This document shows positions 26,130 through 34,595 of a stretch of DNA of 64,000 nt, one piece after another. The DNA comes from Streptomyces sp. KL109B (GTDB lineage: Bacteria; Actinomycetota; Actinomycetes; Streptomycetales; Streptomycetaceae): NCBI RefSeq assembly GCF_030766935.1, contig NZ_JASERL010000002.1, forward strand, positions 496,001-560,000, read 5' to 3'. The position numbers were made by a program, and so were the translations under genes. Each line of letters starts with the position of its first letter. Position 1 is the stretch's first letter. The notes beneath the pieces were generated by a model that saw only the letters and a list, made by a program, of their open reading frames with translations, ran no database searches and was not told the DNA's origin.

Positions 26130-27176
26130 TCAGGCGGTGTGCAGGCCCGTGCCGGGGAGGTACGGGCGGACCAGGACCTTTACGTGGTCGTCGGGGGCGG
26201 AGAGGGTGGCGAGGGCGGTGGGGACGCCGGCCAGGCCGACCTCGCCGGTGATGAGCGCGGCGGCGTCCACCGAGCCGTCGGCGATCCGGTCCAGGGTGCG
26301 GGCGAACTCCTTCGGCGGGTACACCATGCACATCGTGACCGTGATGTCCTTGTAGATGCCGACCACCGGCCGGAAGGCGTCCTCCGTCATGCACGCGCCG
26401 ATCAGGAGGACGTGTGTCTCGCGGGGTGCCCGGTGGAGGATCCCGTTGAGCATTCCGGGGCGGCCCGAGCACTCAAGGACCCTGAGGGGCTGCCCCTTCT
26501 CCGATGCCTCGCGCCATGCGTCGAAGGGGTCCGTGACCGTCGGGTCGACCACCACGTGTGCTCCGAAGCGGTGGGCCAACTCCCGTCTGCGAGGGGAGGG
26601 TTCGGAGACGACGACCGGAGACACTCCGCGTTCCACGAGGGCCGCGAGTGCGCCGAGGCCGATGGGGCCCGCGCCGATCACGACGGCGCCCGTGCCCGGC
26701 CGGGGGTCGGCGCGCGCGACGTTGCCGTAGCCGACGGCGAGGGGTTCGGTGAGCGCGGCGACGTGTGGTGGCACATGCTCCGGTACGGGGATCAGCGCGG
26801 CCTGCGACAGGACGACGCGTTCGCCGAAGCCGCCGGGGAAGTCGGTGGCGTAGCCGACCGTGCGCATCGTGCCGCCCGTGTCGACGGCCCACGGCAGGCC
26901 GACCACGGTCCGGCCCTGCCACTCCCCCGGGCTCAGTACCCGCGCGCACAGTTCGTGGCCGAGGACGAGGTCGGCGTCCGGGTCGAAGAGGAAGCTCTCC
27001 ATGCCGGAGTCGCGGGAGGCCGTCAGGAAGTCGTCCGTGTGCCGGGCCGCCGACAGGTCGGAGCCGCAGATGCCGGTGGCGATCGGCTCGGCGAGGACCT
27101 GGCCGGGGCCCGGTACGGGTTCGGGTACGTCGTCCGCGACATGGAAGCTCCCGGCGCGCAGCACGGCGGCCCGCAT
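26130..27176 (-). CDS. zinc-type alcohol/threonine-like dehydrogenase (MDR family)
   Basis: 348 residues from ATG 27176. Medium-chain dehydrogenase with catalytic zinc ligands in GICGSD (C about 37) and the GHE motif (LGHELCARV), an EPLAVG segment, and a nucleotide-binding VVIGAGPIGLGALAAL (about 175-190). The usual four-cysteine structural zinc loop is not evident, resembling glucose- or sorbitol-type branches. It sits 23 bases downstream of the LLM flavoprotein gene, so the two probably oxidise related substrates in one catabolic route under PaaX-type control. Substrate unknown. Confidence 0.88.
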   Translation of the reverse strand: MRAAVLRAGSFHVADDVPEPVPGPGQVLAEPIATGICGSDLSAARHTDDFLTASRDSGMESFLFDPDADLVLGHELCARVLSPGEWQGRTVVGLPWAVDTGGTMRTVGYATDFPGGFGERVVLSQAALIPVPEHVPPHVAALTEPLAVGYGNVARADPRPGTGAVVIGAGPIGLGALAALVERGVSPVVVSEPSPRRRELAHRFGAHVVVDPTVTDPFDAWREASEKGQPLRVLECSGRPGMLNGILHRAPRETHVLLIGACMTEDAFRPVVGIYKDITVTMCMVYPPKEFARTLDRIADGSVDAAALITGEVGLAGVPTALATLSAPDDHVKVLVRPYLPGTGLHTA

Positions 27177-27199
27177 CACGGTGTCCCCGGCGCCCCGCG

Positions 27200-28378
27200 T
27201 CACGACGCGCCCCTCTCCACCGCCGCCTGCACCGCCGCCCGCATCGCCCCCACGAACCGCTCGCTGTTGGCGTGCGCCCACTCCATCGACGCCGCGCGCC
27301 GCGCGTTCGCCCCGGTGCAGTGCGGCACCACGTGGTCCGCGAAGAGTTCGTACGAGCGGCGCTTGGCCTCGGGGGTGGCGAGCGGCAGGTCGAGGACGAG
27401 GAGTGTGCCGAAGCCGCCGGAGGCCTCCGCGAGCGCCTCGACGCGGGCGATCGCGTCGTCCGGTGTGCCGATCGTGGCGACGCCGAAGACCGGGAAGCCT
27501 TCGGTGGTGAACTGCTCGACGGCGTCGGCGGGTTGGCGCCCCCACGGCAGCGTCGCGCCGGACAGGCCCTCGATGTAACGGACGAGGTGCCGGACCCCGT
27601 GGGCGGCCTCCTCGCGGGCCTGCTCCCGGGACTCGGCCAGGTGCATCGGGACGACGAGGCGCCAGGCGGCCCGGTCCGCCGCGTGGCCGTGCCGCGCGCA
27701 GGACTTCTCGTACGCCTCCCAGTTGCCGCGCAGCGCCGCGAAGCCCGCGGGGTCGCCTGCCGCGAGGGAGAGCAGGCCGATGCCGTGCCGCCCGGCCTGG
27801 ACCGAGCCGGAGGGCGAGACCGTCGACGCGACCGCCATCTCCAGGCCGGTGGACGGCCGGTACGGGCCCAACTGGCAGCGAGCCTCGGCCAGTTCGTACC
27901 AGTCGGTCTTCTCCGTCACCGTCTCGCCGCGCACCAGGCGGACGATCGCGTCGAGCGCCTCGGCCATCATGGCGCGCTGCTTCATCGGGTCGATACCCAT
28001 CATGAACGCGTCGGAGGCGAGCTGGCCGGGGCCCGCGCCGAGCATCACGCGGCCCCGCGTCTGGTGGTCGAGCTGGAGCAGGCGGTCCGCGAGCATGAGC
28101 GGGTGGTGGTACGGGAGGGAGTTGACGCCCGTACCGAGGCGGATGTGGTGCGTGCGTTCCGCCGCCGCCGCGATGAAGACCTCCGGCGAGGCGATCGTCT
28201 CGTAGCCGGCGGAGTGGTGCTCGCCGATCCACGCCTCGTCGTAGCCGAACGTGTCGAGGGCGCCGACCAGGTCGAGGTCCCGGCGGATCCGGAGGGAGGG
28301 GCTGCCGTCGAGCCCGTGGTACGGCGCGAGGAACGCGCCGAACCTGGAGGGGAGTTGGGGTTCCCGCGACTGCTGCAC
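27200..28378 (-). CDS. LLM-class flavin-dependent oxidoreductase
   Basis: 392 residues from GTG 28378. A luciferase-like TIM-barrel monooxygenase using reduced flavin or F420: N-terminal strand FGAFLAPYH, GYDEAWIGEHHSAGYET (family histidine pair), IRLGTGVNSLPYHHPLMLADR, GRVMLGAGPGQLASDAFMMG and the C-terminal GTPDDAIARV. It is similar in layout to alkane/limonene-type LLM monooxygenases. Co-transcribed with the alcohol dehydrogenase gene downstream and divergent from the PaaX-family gene, which probably regulates it. Confidence 0.9.
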   Translation of the reverse strand: MQQSREPQLPSRFGAFLAPYHGLDGSPSLRIRRDLDLVGALDTFGYDEAWIGEHHSAGYETIASPEVFIAAAAERTHHIRLGTGVNSLPYHHPLMLADRLLQLDHQTRGRVMLGAGPGQLASDAFMMGIDPMKQRAMMAEALDAIVRLVRGETVTEKTDWYELAEARCQLGPYRPSTGLEMAVASTVSPSGSVQAGRHGIGLLSLAAGDPAGFAALRGNWEAYEKSCARHGHAADRAAWRLVVPMHLAESREQAREEAAHGVRHLVRYIEGLSGATLPWGRQPADAVEQFTTEGFPVFGVATIGTPDDAIARVEALAEASGGFGTLLVLDLPLATPEAKRRSYELFADHVVPHCTGANARRAASMEWAHANSERFVGAMRAAVQAAVERGAS

Positions 28379-28404
28379 TCGTACGCCTTTCGCCGTGCCG
28401 GACG

Positions 28405-28442
28405 TAGGACATAAAGTCGAGGCTTACACTTCTTACGTCCTA
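28405..28442. promoter_or_regulatory. imperfect inverted repeat in the LLM/paaX divergent region
   Basis: TAGGACATAAAGT (28405-28417) faces ACTTCTTACGTCCTA (28428-28442), complementary except for one mismatch and two inserted bases. It lies in the 109-bp gap between divergent starts and could be the operator of the PaaX-family regulator. Confidence 0.5.
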
Positions 28443-28487
28443 TATCGGTGCGGCCGAGAGGTCAACACACGGGGAGGCGCGAGGGAG

Positions 28488-29351
28488 TTGGAGAGTCCGA
28501 GGACGCGGCGGCACGGTGACGGTTCGCCGAGCGCGCGCACCCTCGCGCTGACCGTGCTCGGCGAGTACGTGCGGTACGCGGGCGACGAGCGGGTGGCGGC
28601 GGGGGCCGTCGTGGGGGCGCTCGGCGCGTGCGGGATCGGGGACGCGGCGGCGCGGCGCGCGCTCGGGCGGCTCGGGCAGGAGGGGTGGCTGCGCTCGGAG
28701 CCGGTCGGGCGGCGTACGCGGCTCGTGCTCGAACCCCGGCTCGTACGGCTGCTCACCGCGTGGACGCACCGCCTGGAGCGGGCCGTGGACACGACGCCGT
28801 GGAGCGGCGAGTGGCAGCAGCTTGTGCTGCGGCCGCCGGGCGGGGTGTGGCGCGAACGGGCGCTACTGGAGCAGCAGTTGGCGTTCGAGGGGTTCGGCGC
28901 GCTGAGCCCCGGGCTGTGGTGTGCGGCCGACCCCGGCGGCGTACCCGCCCTGAAGGGGTTGTTCCGGGAGCAGGGGCTCGCGTCGCACGCGCTGTGGCTG
29001 ACGTGCCGGGCCGAGGACGATGCCGAACTCGTCTCCCGGACGTGGGAGTTGGATGACGTACGGCGCGCGCATGAGGAGTTTCTGGCGCGGTTCGGCGGGC
29101 GGGGCGTCAGGGAGGCGCGGGATCCGGAGGGCGCCTTTGTCGCGCGGACGCGGCTCGTGCACGCCTGGCGGGGCACCTTCGAGCGGGATCCGCGGCTGCC
29201 CGACGCGCTGCTGCCACGCGACTGGCCGGGCCGCGAGGCGACCCGGCTGTTCGTCGACGCGTGGCGGGCGCTGCGGGCGCCCGCCGACACGTACTGGCGT
29301 CAACTCACTGTGGGGATGAAGCCCTTGGCCTCCTCGGACTCGGACGGCTGA
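28488..29351 (+). CDS. PaaX-family transcriptional regulator
   Basis: 287 residues starting at TTG 28488, supported by GGGGAGG at 28471-28477; no ATG or GTG starts at the right place. N-terminal winged helix (about 15-75, SARTLALTVLGEYVRYAG then AARRALGRLGQEGWLRSEPVGRRTRLVLEP) and the central PaaX domain with WSGEWQQLVL and GALSPGLWCAAD. PaaX regulators respond to aryl-CoA esters in other bacteria. Divergent from the LLM/dehydrogenase pair, its likely target. Its 3' end overlaps the convergent substrate-binding-protein gene by 52 bases. Confidence 0.88.
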   Translation: MESPRTRRHGDGSPSARTLALTVLGEYVRYAGDERVAAGAVVGALGACGIGDAAARRALGRLGQEGWLRSEPVGRRTRLVLEPRLVRLLTAWTHRLERAVDTTPWSGEWQQLVLRPPGGVWRERALLEQQLAFEGFGALSPGLWCAADPGGVPALKGLFREQGLASHALWLTCRAEDDAELVSRTWELDDVRRAHEEFLARFGGRGVREARDPEGAFVARTRLVHAWRGTFERDPRLPDALLPRDWPGREATRLFVDAWRALRAPADTYWRQLTVGMKPLASSDSDG

Positions 29352-30583
29352 CGCACGACCGACATGCCGCCGACGGCCGACTTGTCGGGCCGCAGGATCG
29401 TCGAGGCGTGCGAGGACGGGGCCTTGGGGTCGGAGAAGTCCTGGGTCACGCCGAAGCCGTTCTCGAAGTCGCTGAGGGAGAGCAGCGCCTTGTCGACGCC
29501 CTCGCGCGTCAGGTCCTTGTCCTCCTTGCACGCCTTCTTCATGGCCTCGCCGAACACGGACGCGGCGGTCCAACCGGCGACGACGCCGTTGTCGAGGGCG
29601 TCCTTCGGGTACGCCTTCTTGTAGTCGGCGACGAGCTTCTTCGCGTCCGGGGAGTCGGCGCCGATGGGCAGCGAGGGCGAGGCGATCCAGTAGTTCTTGA
29701 GGAGGGCCGGGGCCGCCTGGGTGCCGAGCAGCTGGGGCGAGTACGCCGAGTTGTTGCCGATGATCGGGGCGTTCAGCTTGGCCGCGGCGGCGACGCCGAC
29801 GAGGGAGGCCGCCTGACGCGGGCCCGCGCTGATGACGACGCCCTTGACGCCGGCCTTCTTCAGGGCGGAGACCTGCGCGGTCATGTCGTTGTCGGTCGGC
29901 TTGATCTTCTGCTCGACGATGGTCAACCCGGCTTCCTTCGCCATGTACTTGGAGCCCTGGAGGGCGTTCTCGCCGTAGTCGCCCTCGAAGTAGACGTGGC
30001 CGAGCTTGTCGCCCTTCTTGAGGCCCTTCTCCTTCATCAGGAAGTCGATCGCGTTGATCGTCTCGATGTCGTACGTGGAGCCGATGACGCGCACGTACTT
30101 GCTGCCGAGCAGATGCGCCGACCACGCCTGCGGAAGGACGAGCGCCTTGTCCTGGCCCTCGATGCGCTGCTTGACGGCGGCCACGAACGGCGAGCCGAGG
30201 AACTGCGGGAAGCCGAGCACCTCCGGCGCGAGTTCCGTGTAGGCGGCGACGGCCTTCTGCGGGTCGTAGCCGTGGTCGCGGACGGTCAGCTTGGCCTTGT
30301 AGCCGCAGGCGCCGCCCGCGTCGTTGAACTGCTTGACGTACAGCTGCTGGGACTGCGTGATGCTCTTGCCGAGCGTCGCGTACACGCCGGTCATGTCGGT
30401 GAGGGCGCCGAGGGTGATCGTCTTGCCGGTGACACCCTTGTCGGTCTTGATGCCGCCGGCGCTCTGCTTGTCGCCGTCACCGTCGTCCTTGGCCTTGGAG
30501 CTGCACGCGGCGGTGAGCGCGAGCAGGGTCGCCATGGCGGTCACCGTGAGCGCCCGGGTGCGGCGGCGGGTTATTGGGTTCAT
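29300..30583 (-). CDS. livK: branched-chain amino acid-type ABC transporter substrate-binding lipoprotein
   Basis: 427 residues. Signal peptide with lipobox LTAAC (Cys about 27) makes it a membrane-anchored lipoprotein. The mature part is a type-I periplasmic-binding fold of the Leu/Ile/Val family: ITLGALTDMTGVYATLG at its start and GGACGYKAKL, DPQKAVAAY thereafter. First gene of the transcript would be livF (34322), with this gene last; it overlaps livM by 4 bases. Ligand could be a branched-chain amino acid, amide or urea. Its last 52 bases overlap the convergent PaaX gene. Confidence 0.9.
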   Translation of the reverse strand: MNPITRRRTRALTVTAMATLLALTAACSSKAKDDGDGDKQSAGGIKTDKGVTGKTITLGALTDMTGVYATLGKSITQSQQLYVKQFNDAGGACGYKAKLTVRDHGYDPQKAVAAYTELAPEVLGFPQFLGSPFVAAVKQRIEGQDKALVLPQAWSAHLLGSKYVRVIGSTYDIETINAIDFLMKEKGLKKGDKLGHVYFEGDYGENALQGSKYMAKEAGLTIVEQKIKPTDNDMTAQVSALKKAGVKGVVISAGPRQAASLVGVAAAAKLNAPIIGNNSAYSPQLLGTQAAPALLKNYWIASPSLPIGADSPDAKKLVADYKKAYPKDALDNGVVAGWTAASVFGEAMKKACKEDKDLTREGVDKALLSLSDFENGFGVTQDFSDPKAPSSHASTILRPDKSAVGGMSVVRQPSESEEAKGFIPTVS

Positions 30584-31710
30584 CGGGAGTCCTCCTGAGG
30601 GTTTTGCCGGGCGCGCGGGGCGGTCAGCCGCACCAGTCCGCCGGGGAGAAAGAGCACGACCGCCACGACCGCGGCGCCGTACAGATAGCGGGACGCCTCG
30701 CCGGGAGCGACGCCGCCGGTGCCGGGGGCGGAGACGAGGGGCAGGGCGTCGCTGTACCGGGTGAGCAGTTGCGGCAGCAGCGAGACGAAGGCCGCGCCGA
30801 CGACGGCGCCCGACACGGAGCCGAGGCCGCCGATGACGATCATGGCGAGGTATTCGAGGGAGAGCGTGATGCCGAAGTAGTCGGGCACGGTGCGCTGGAA
30901 GACGAGCGCGAGCAGCACACCGGCGAGGCCCGCGTACATCGACGACAGGACGAAGACGAAGCCCCGGTAGCGGGCGACCGGCACGCCGAGGACCCCGGCC
31001 GCGATCCGGTGGTCGCGGATGGCGTTCAGGGCGCGCCCCGGCCGCCCGCGCAGCACGCCGCGCGCGAAGAGCCCGCAGCCGAGCGCGAGCAGCAGCCCCA
31101 GGTACCAGAGCTTCTCCGCCGCCCCGAACGGCACGCCCGCGATGGTGAGTTCGCTCTCGTCGAAGGTGAGGCCGAACAGGCTCATGGCGGGTACGTCGCG
31201 GCCGTTGGCGCCGCCGGTGAGGTCCTCGGCGTTGAACAGCACATGCTGCCCGATGAAGATCAACGCGATGGTGGCGATGCCGAGGTACGCGCCCTTGAGG
31301 CGGCCCGCGATGGGGCTGAACAGGCCGCCCGCGACACCCGCGAGCAGCACCGCGAGCACGGCGGCGAGCCAGGAGGGCAACCCGAGCCCGTTGAGCGTCT
31401 GCCCCCGCTCTCCCGCGAACACGCAGTACCCGTAGGCGCCGATGGCGAGGAAGAAGGCGTGGCCCATGGAGAGTTGGCCGGTGGCTCCGGTGAGGAGGTT
31501 GAGGCCGATGGCGCCGATGGCGGCGGCCATCGCGAAGAGGCCCGCCTGCAGCCAGAAGCGGTCCAGGTAGAAGGGGAGGGCGAGGAGGAGGGCGGCGCAG
31601 GCCGCGACGAGGTACGTACGGCGCCGGGTGAGGAGCCCTCGCCGACGCGAACTGCTGCTCTCTGTACGGGTCTTGGTGGCGTCGGCCTTGGACGCGAGGA
31701 CGTCAGACAC
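30580..31710 (-). CDS. livM: branched-chain amino acid-type ABC permease (LivM)
   Basis: 376 residues with a charged 30-residue N-terminus and about ten predicted helices. LivM family stretches are visible: LLTGATGQLSMGHAFFLAIGAYGY, GPTAGRLKG-like SPIAGRLKGAYLGIATIAL, and IVIGGLGSVSGAVVGAAFVSLLPQLL. It forms the membrane channel with LivH. Overlaps of 4 bases with livK and 8 bases with livH show tight translational coupling. Confidence 0.92.
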   Translation of the reverse strand: MSDVLASKADATKTRTESSSSRRRGLLTRRRTYLVAACAALLLALPFYLDRFWLQAGLFAMAAAIGAIGLNLLTGATGQLSMGHAFFLAIGAYGYCVFAGERGQTLNGLGLPSWLAAVLAVLLAGVAGGLFSPIAGRLKGAYLGIATIALIFIGQHVLFNAEDLTGGANGRDVPAMSLFGLTFDESELTIAGVPFGAAEKLWYLGLLLALGCGLFARGVLRGRPGRALNAIRDHRIAAGVLGVPVARYRGFVFVLSSMYAGLAGVLLALVFQRTVPDYFGITLSLEYLAMIVIGGLGSVSGAVVGAAFVSLLPQLLTRYSDALPLVSAPGTGGVAPGEASRYLYGAAVVAVVLFLPGGLVRLTAPRARQNPQEDSR

Positions 31711-32593
31711 GGGCGAGCTCCTTCGTCCCGAAGAGGCCGGAGGGCCGCAGCAGCAGGATCAGGGTCATCACGAGATACGGCGCGAGGTCACCGAGTCCCC
31801 GTCCCATGAAGGCGAGTTCGCTCTGGTACCCGGCGGCGAGGGACTCGGTGACGCCGACGACGAGGCCGCCGACGAGCGCGCCGGTCGTGGAGTCGAGGCC
31901 GCCGAGGATGGCGGCGGGGAACGCCTTCAACGCGGCGAGCGACGTGGCCCGTTCGAGCCCAGGCGTCGGGAACACGCACAGGAACAGCGCGGCGACGGCG
32001 GCGAGCCCGCCCGCCACGGCCCACGCCCCGAGCGACACACGCCCAAGCCGTACGCCCATCAGCGCGGCGGTCTCCCCGCTCTCGGCGGCGGCGCGCATCG
32101 CGACGCCCCACGAGGTGTACCGGAACGTGAGCAGGAACGTGCCGATGAGCAGCGCGGCGGCGACGAACGCGGCGATCCGGGTGTGCGCGATCGACACACC
32201 CCCGATGGTGAGGACGGCGTCGCCCCACGGGTCGCCCATGGCGAGCACGTCCGTGCCGAGGCGGCGGGTGAGTTCGGTGGTGAGGAGGATGTCGACGCCG
32301 ATGGTGACGATGGCGAGCACGCTGTGGTCGCGCCCCCGGTAGCGCCGCATCACGAAGAACTCGACGGCCGCGCCGACCACGGCCGCCGCCGCGATGCCGA
32401 CGCCGAGCGCGGGCCAGAAGCCGATGTCGTCGTGGAGCGACGCGGTGACGTAGCCCCCGGCGAGCAGCAGCGACGCGTGGGCGAAGTTGACGACCTCGGT
32501 GGCCCGGAAGATGACGACGAAGCCGAGGGCGATGAGGGCGTACACGGAGCCCAACGAGACGCCGTTGAGGAGGAGTTCGAGGAAGGTGGTCAT
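31703..32593 (-). CDS. livH: branched-chain amino acid-type ABC permease (LivH)
   Basis: 296 residues from ATG 32593. Highly hydrophobic with the LivH hallmarks NGVSLGSVYALIALGFVVIF, VVNFAHASLLLAGGYV and the late AFPAAILGGLDSTTGALVGGLVVG loop. Partner of LivM in the inner-membrane channel. Separated from livG by 2 bases and overlapping livM by 8. Confidence 0.92.
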   Translation of the reverse strand: MTTFLELLLNGVSLGSVYALIALGFVVIFRATEVVNFAHASLLLAGGYVTASLHDDIGFWPALGVGIAAAAVVGAAVEFFVMRRYRGRDHSVLAIVTIGVDILLTTELTRRLGTDVLAMGDPWGDAVLTIGGVSIAHTRIAAFVAAALLIGTFLLTFRYTSWGVAMRAAAESGETAALMGVRLGRVSLGAWAVAGGLAAVAALFLCVFPTPGLERATSLAALKAFPAAILGGLDSTTGALVGGLVVGVTESLAAGYQSELAFMGRGLGDLAPYLVMTLILLLRPSGLFGTKELARV

Positions 32594-32595
32594 GA

Positions 32596-33465
32596 CTATA
32601 CGGAGGCCTCTCCGGCGTGTTCCTGGGGTTCGTCGGGGGCGCCCAAGTACGCCTGGATCACCGCCGGGTCGTTCTGTACGCGGTCCGGGGCGCCGCCCGC
32701 GATGCGGCGGCCGAAGTCGAGGACCGTGACCTCGTCCGCGAGCCGCATGACGACACCCATGTCGTGTTCGACGAGGACGATGGAGATGCCGAGGCTGTCG
32801 CGGACACCCGCGATGACGGCGGCGGTGCGGCGGCGCTCGTCGGCGGTCATCCCGGCGACGGGCTCGTCGAGGAGCAGGACGTCCGGCTCCATGCACAGGG
32901 CGCGGGCCAGCTCGGCGAGCTTCTGCGCGCCGTACGGCAACGATCCTGTGGGCGTGCCCAGTTGCTCGGCGATCCCAACGAACTCGGCGATCTCACGCAC
33001 CCGTTCGCGGTGGGCGCGCTCCTCGCGTATCGCCGACGGCAGTCGCAGGCCCGCCGCGACGAAGCCCGCGCGGGTCAGCCGGTGCCGGCCGAGGAGGAGG
33101 CTGTCGGCGACGGTGGCGCGCGGTGGCAGGGCGAGGTTCTGGAAGGTGCGGGCGACGCCGAGTTCGGCGATGCGGTGCGGGGGCAGGCCGGTGAGTTCAC
33201 GCTCGCCGAGGTGGACGGTGCCGGAAGTGGCCCGGTAGACGCCGGAGAGGACGTTGAAGGTGGTGGACTTGCCCGCGCCGTTGGGGCCGATGACGGCGTG
33301 CACGGTGCCGGGTTCGACGGTGAGGCCGATGCCGTCGAGGGCGGTGAGCCCGGCGAAGCGGACCGTCAAGTCCCGTACGTACAGCGGTGGTACGCCTTCG
33401 TTCCTGTGCGGTACGCCTTCGTTCCTGTGCGGTACGTCTTCGTTCCTGTGCGGTACGCCGGTCAT
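32596..33465 (-). CDS. livG: branched-chain amino acid-type ABC ATPase (LivG)
   Basis: 289 residues. The first 27 residues include three copies of VPHRNE(G/D), encoded by a 21-bp tandem repeat; the conserved domain begins at LYVRDLTVRFAGL. ATPase motifs: Walker A IGPNGAGKST (about 65), signature LPYGAQKLAELARAL, Walker B VLLLDEPVAGM and H-loop LVEHDM. Energises import with LivF. ATG 33465 overlaps the livF stop (ATGA). The repeat-encoded stretch is not part of the fold, and a later start is possible but none has a better ribosome site. Confidence 0.92.
   Translation of the reverse strand: MTGVPHRNEDVPHRNEGVPHRNEGVPPLYVRDLTVRFAGLTALDGIGLTVEPGTVHAVIGPNGAGKSTTFNVLSGVYRATSGTVHLGERELTGLPPHRIAELGVARTFQNLALPPRATVADSLLLGRHRLTRAGFVAAGLRLPSAIREERAHRERVREIAEFVGIAEQLGTPTGSLPYGAQKLAELARALCMEPDVLLLDEPVAGMTADERRRTAAVIAGVRDSLGISIVLVEHDMGVVMRLADEVTVLDFGRRIAGGAPDRVQNDPAVIQAYLGAPDEPQEHAGEASV
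33389..33460. repeat. 21-bp tandem repeat in the livG N-terminus
   Basis: Three 21-bp copies (33389-33409, 33410-33430, 33431-33451; the third has one change) and a 9-base partial copy, on the minus strand encoding repeated VPHRNEG. Confidence 0.95.
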
Positions 33466-34322
33466 CGCGCGCCTCCCCAACGGCTCAGCGTCGGCGCGTG
33501 CGCCGCCCCGCCGGAGGCGTCCGCCGCGGCCGTCTCGTCGACGACGCCCAGGTAGCGGCGGCGCACCTCGTCGGAGCCCGCGAGTTCGTCGGCGGGCCCG
33601 TGCAGGGTGATCTCGCCGACCTCCAGGACGTACGCGTACGAGGCGAGCCGCAGCGCGAGCGCCGCGTTCTGCTCGACGAGGAGCACGGAGACCGAGCGGT
33701 CGCCCCGCTCGTTGATCTCGCGGATGGTGTCGGCGATGCGGGCCGCCATCAACGGGGCGAGCCCGAGGGACGGTTCGTCGAGGAGGAGGAGCTTCGGCTC
33801 GGCCATCAGGGCGCGCCCCACGGCGAGCATCTGCTGCTCGCCGCCGGACAGCAGCCCGGCCCGCTGCTGCGCCCGGTCGGCGAGCACGGGGAACAGCTCG
33901 TGCACGCGCCGCAGCGCCGCGCCCTTCTGGGCGCGCGAACCGTGCGAGCCGAGGGCCCCGGCCCGCAGATTGTCCGCGACGGTCATCCGCGCGAACACCC
34001 GTCGCCCCTCCGGGACTTGGCACACCCCGGCGGCCACCACCCGGTCGGCGGAGAGCCCGTCGATCCGCCGCCCGCCGAAGCGCACCGTGCCGGACGTCAC
34101 CGCCCCGCCGTGGAAGCCGAGGGTGCGCGACACGGCGCGCAGCAGCGTCGACTTGCCGGCGCCGTTGCCGCCGAGCACGGCGACGACGGAGCGCGGCGGC
34201 ACCTCCAGGGTCACGCCGCGCAGCGCGCGTACGGGCCCGTACCCGACGGACACCTCATCGACGACGAGCCCGTCCCCGCCCGCGTCGTTCACTGGTTCTG
34301 TTCCTGCGATTGCTTTGCTCAC
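33462..34322 (-). CDS. livF: branched-chain amino acid-type ABC ATPase (LivF)
   Basis: 286 residues. LivF-type ATPase with VDEVSVGYGPVRALRGV, Walker A LGGNGAGKST, VPEGRRVFARMTV, signature LSGGEQQMLAVGRAL, Walker B LLLLDEPSLGLAP and LVEQN. First gene of the five-gene transport operon livF-G-H-M-K, which is an unusual order with the binding protein last. The 273-bp divergent gap to the PucR-type gene should hold the promoters. Confidence 0.92.
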   Translation of the reverse strand: MSKAIAGTEPVNDAGGDGLVVDEVSVGYGPVRALRGVTLEVPPRSVVAVLGGNGAGKSTLLRAVSRTLGFHGGAVTSGTVRFGGRRIDGLSADRVVAAGVCQVPEGRRVFARMTVADNLRAGALGSHGSRAQKGAALRRVHELFPVLADRAQQRAGLLSGGEQQMLAVGRALMAEPKLLLLDEPSLGLAPLMAARIADTIREINERGDRSVSVLLVEQNAALALRLASYAYVLEVGEITLHGPADELAGSDEVRRRYLGVVDETAAADASGGAAHAPTLSRWGGAR

Positions 34323-34595
34323 TGCGTACGTCCCTCCCCTGGCCCGGTGGCCCTGGACCGGTGGCGCTCACCACAGCACCGCGCGGACGGCCCGTCCACG
34401 GGCGGCCCGCGAATCGCTGCGCGGGACCAGCGCCCGCCCGCCCCCGTTGTGCCCGCGCACAAGACCGCGTGTCAGGGGCCTGCCGGGAAGGCGTGGCGGG
34501 TGGCATCCTCCGCACAGCGGGTGAGTTCTTTGCCGTTGCTTTACGGCTGGCCCCGCCGCCGCTTGGGGACTCGTACGGCTCGTTCGGGAGGGGCG

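Noticed and set aside
32681..32700. GGTCCGGGG sequence resembling an inverted copy of the dispersed element
   Set aside because: It lies within the livG coding sequence and lacks the flanking hairpin and CTCAATCGCCG parts; a chance short match.
33389..33451. Three regularly spaced identical units resembling a mini CRISPR array
   Set aside because: The units are contiguous without spacers and lie inside the livG reading frame, so they are a coding tandem repeat.
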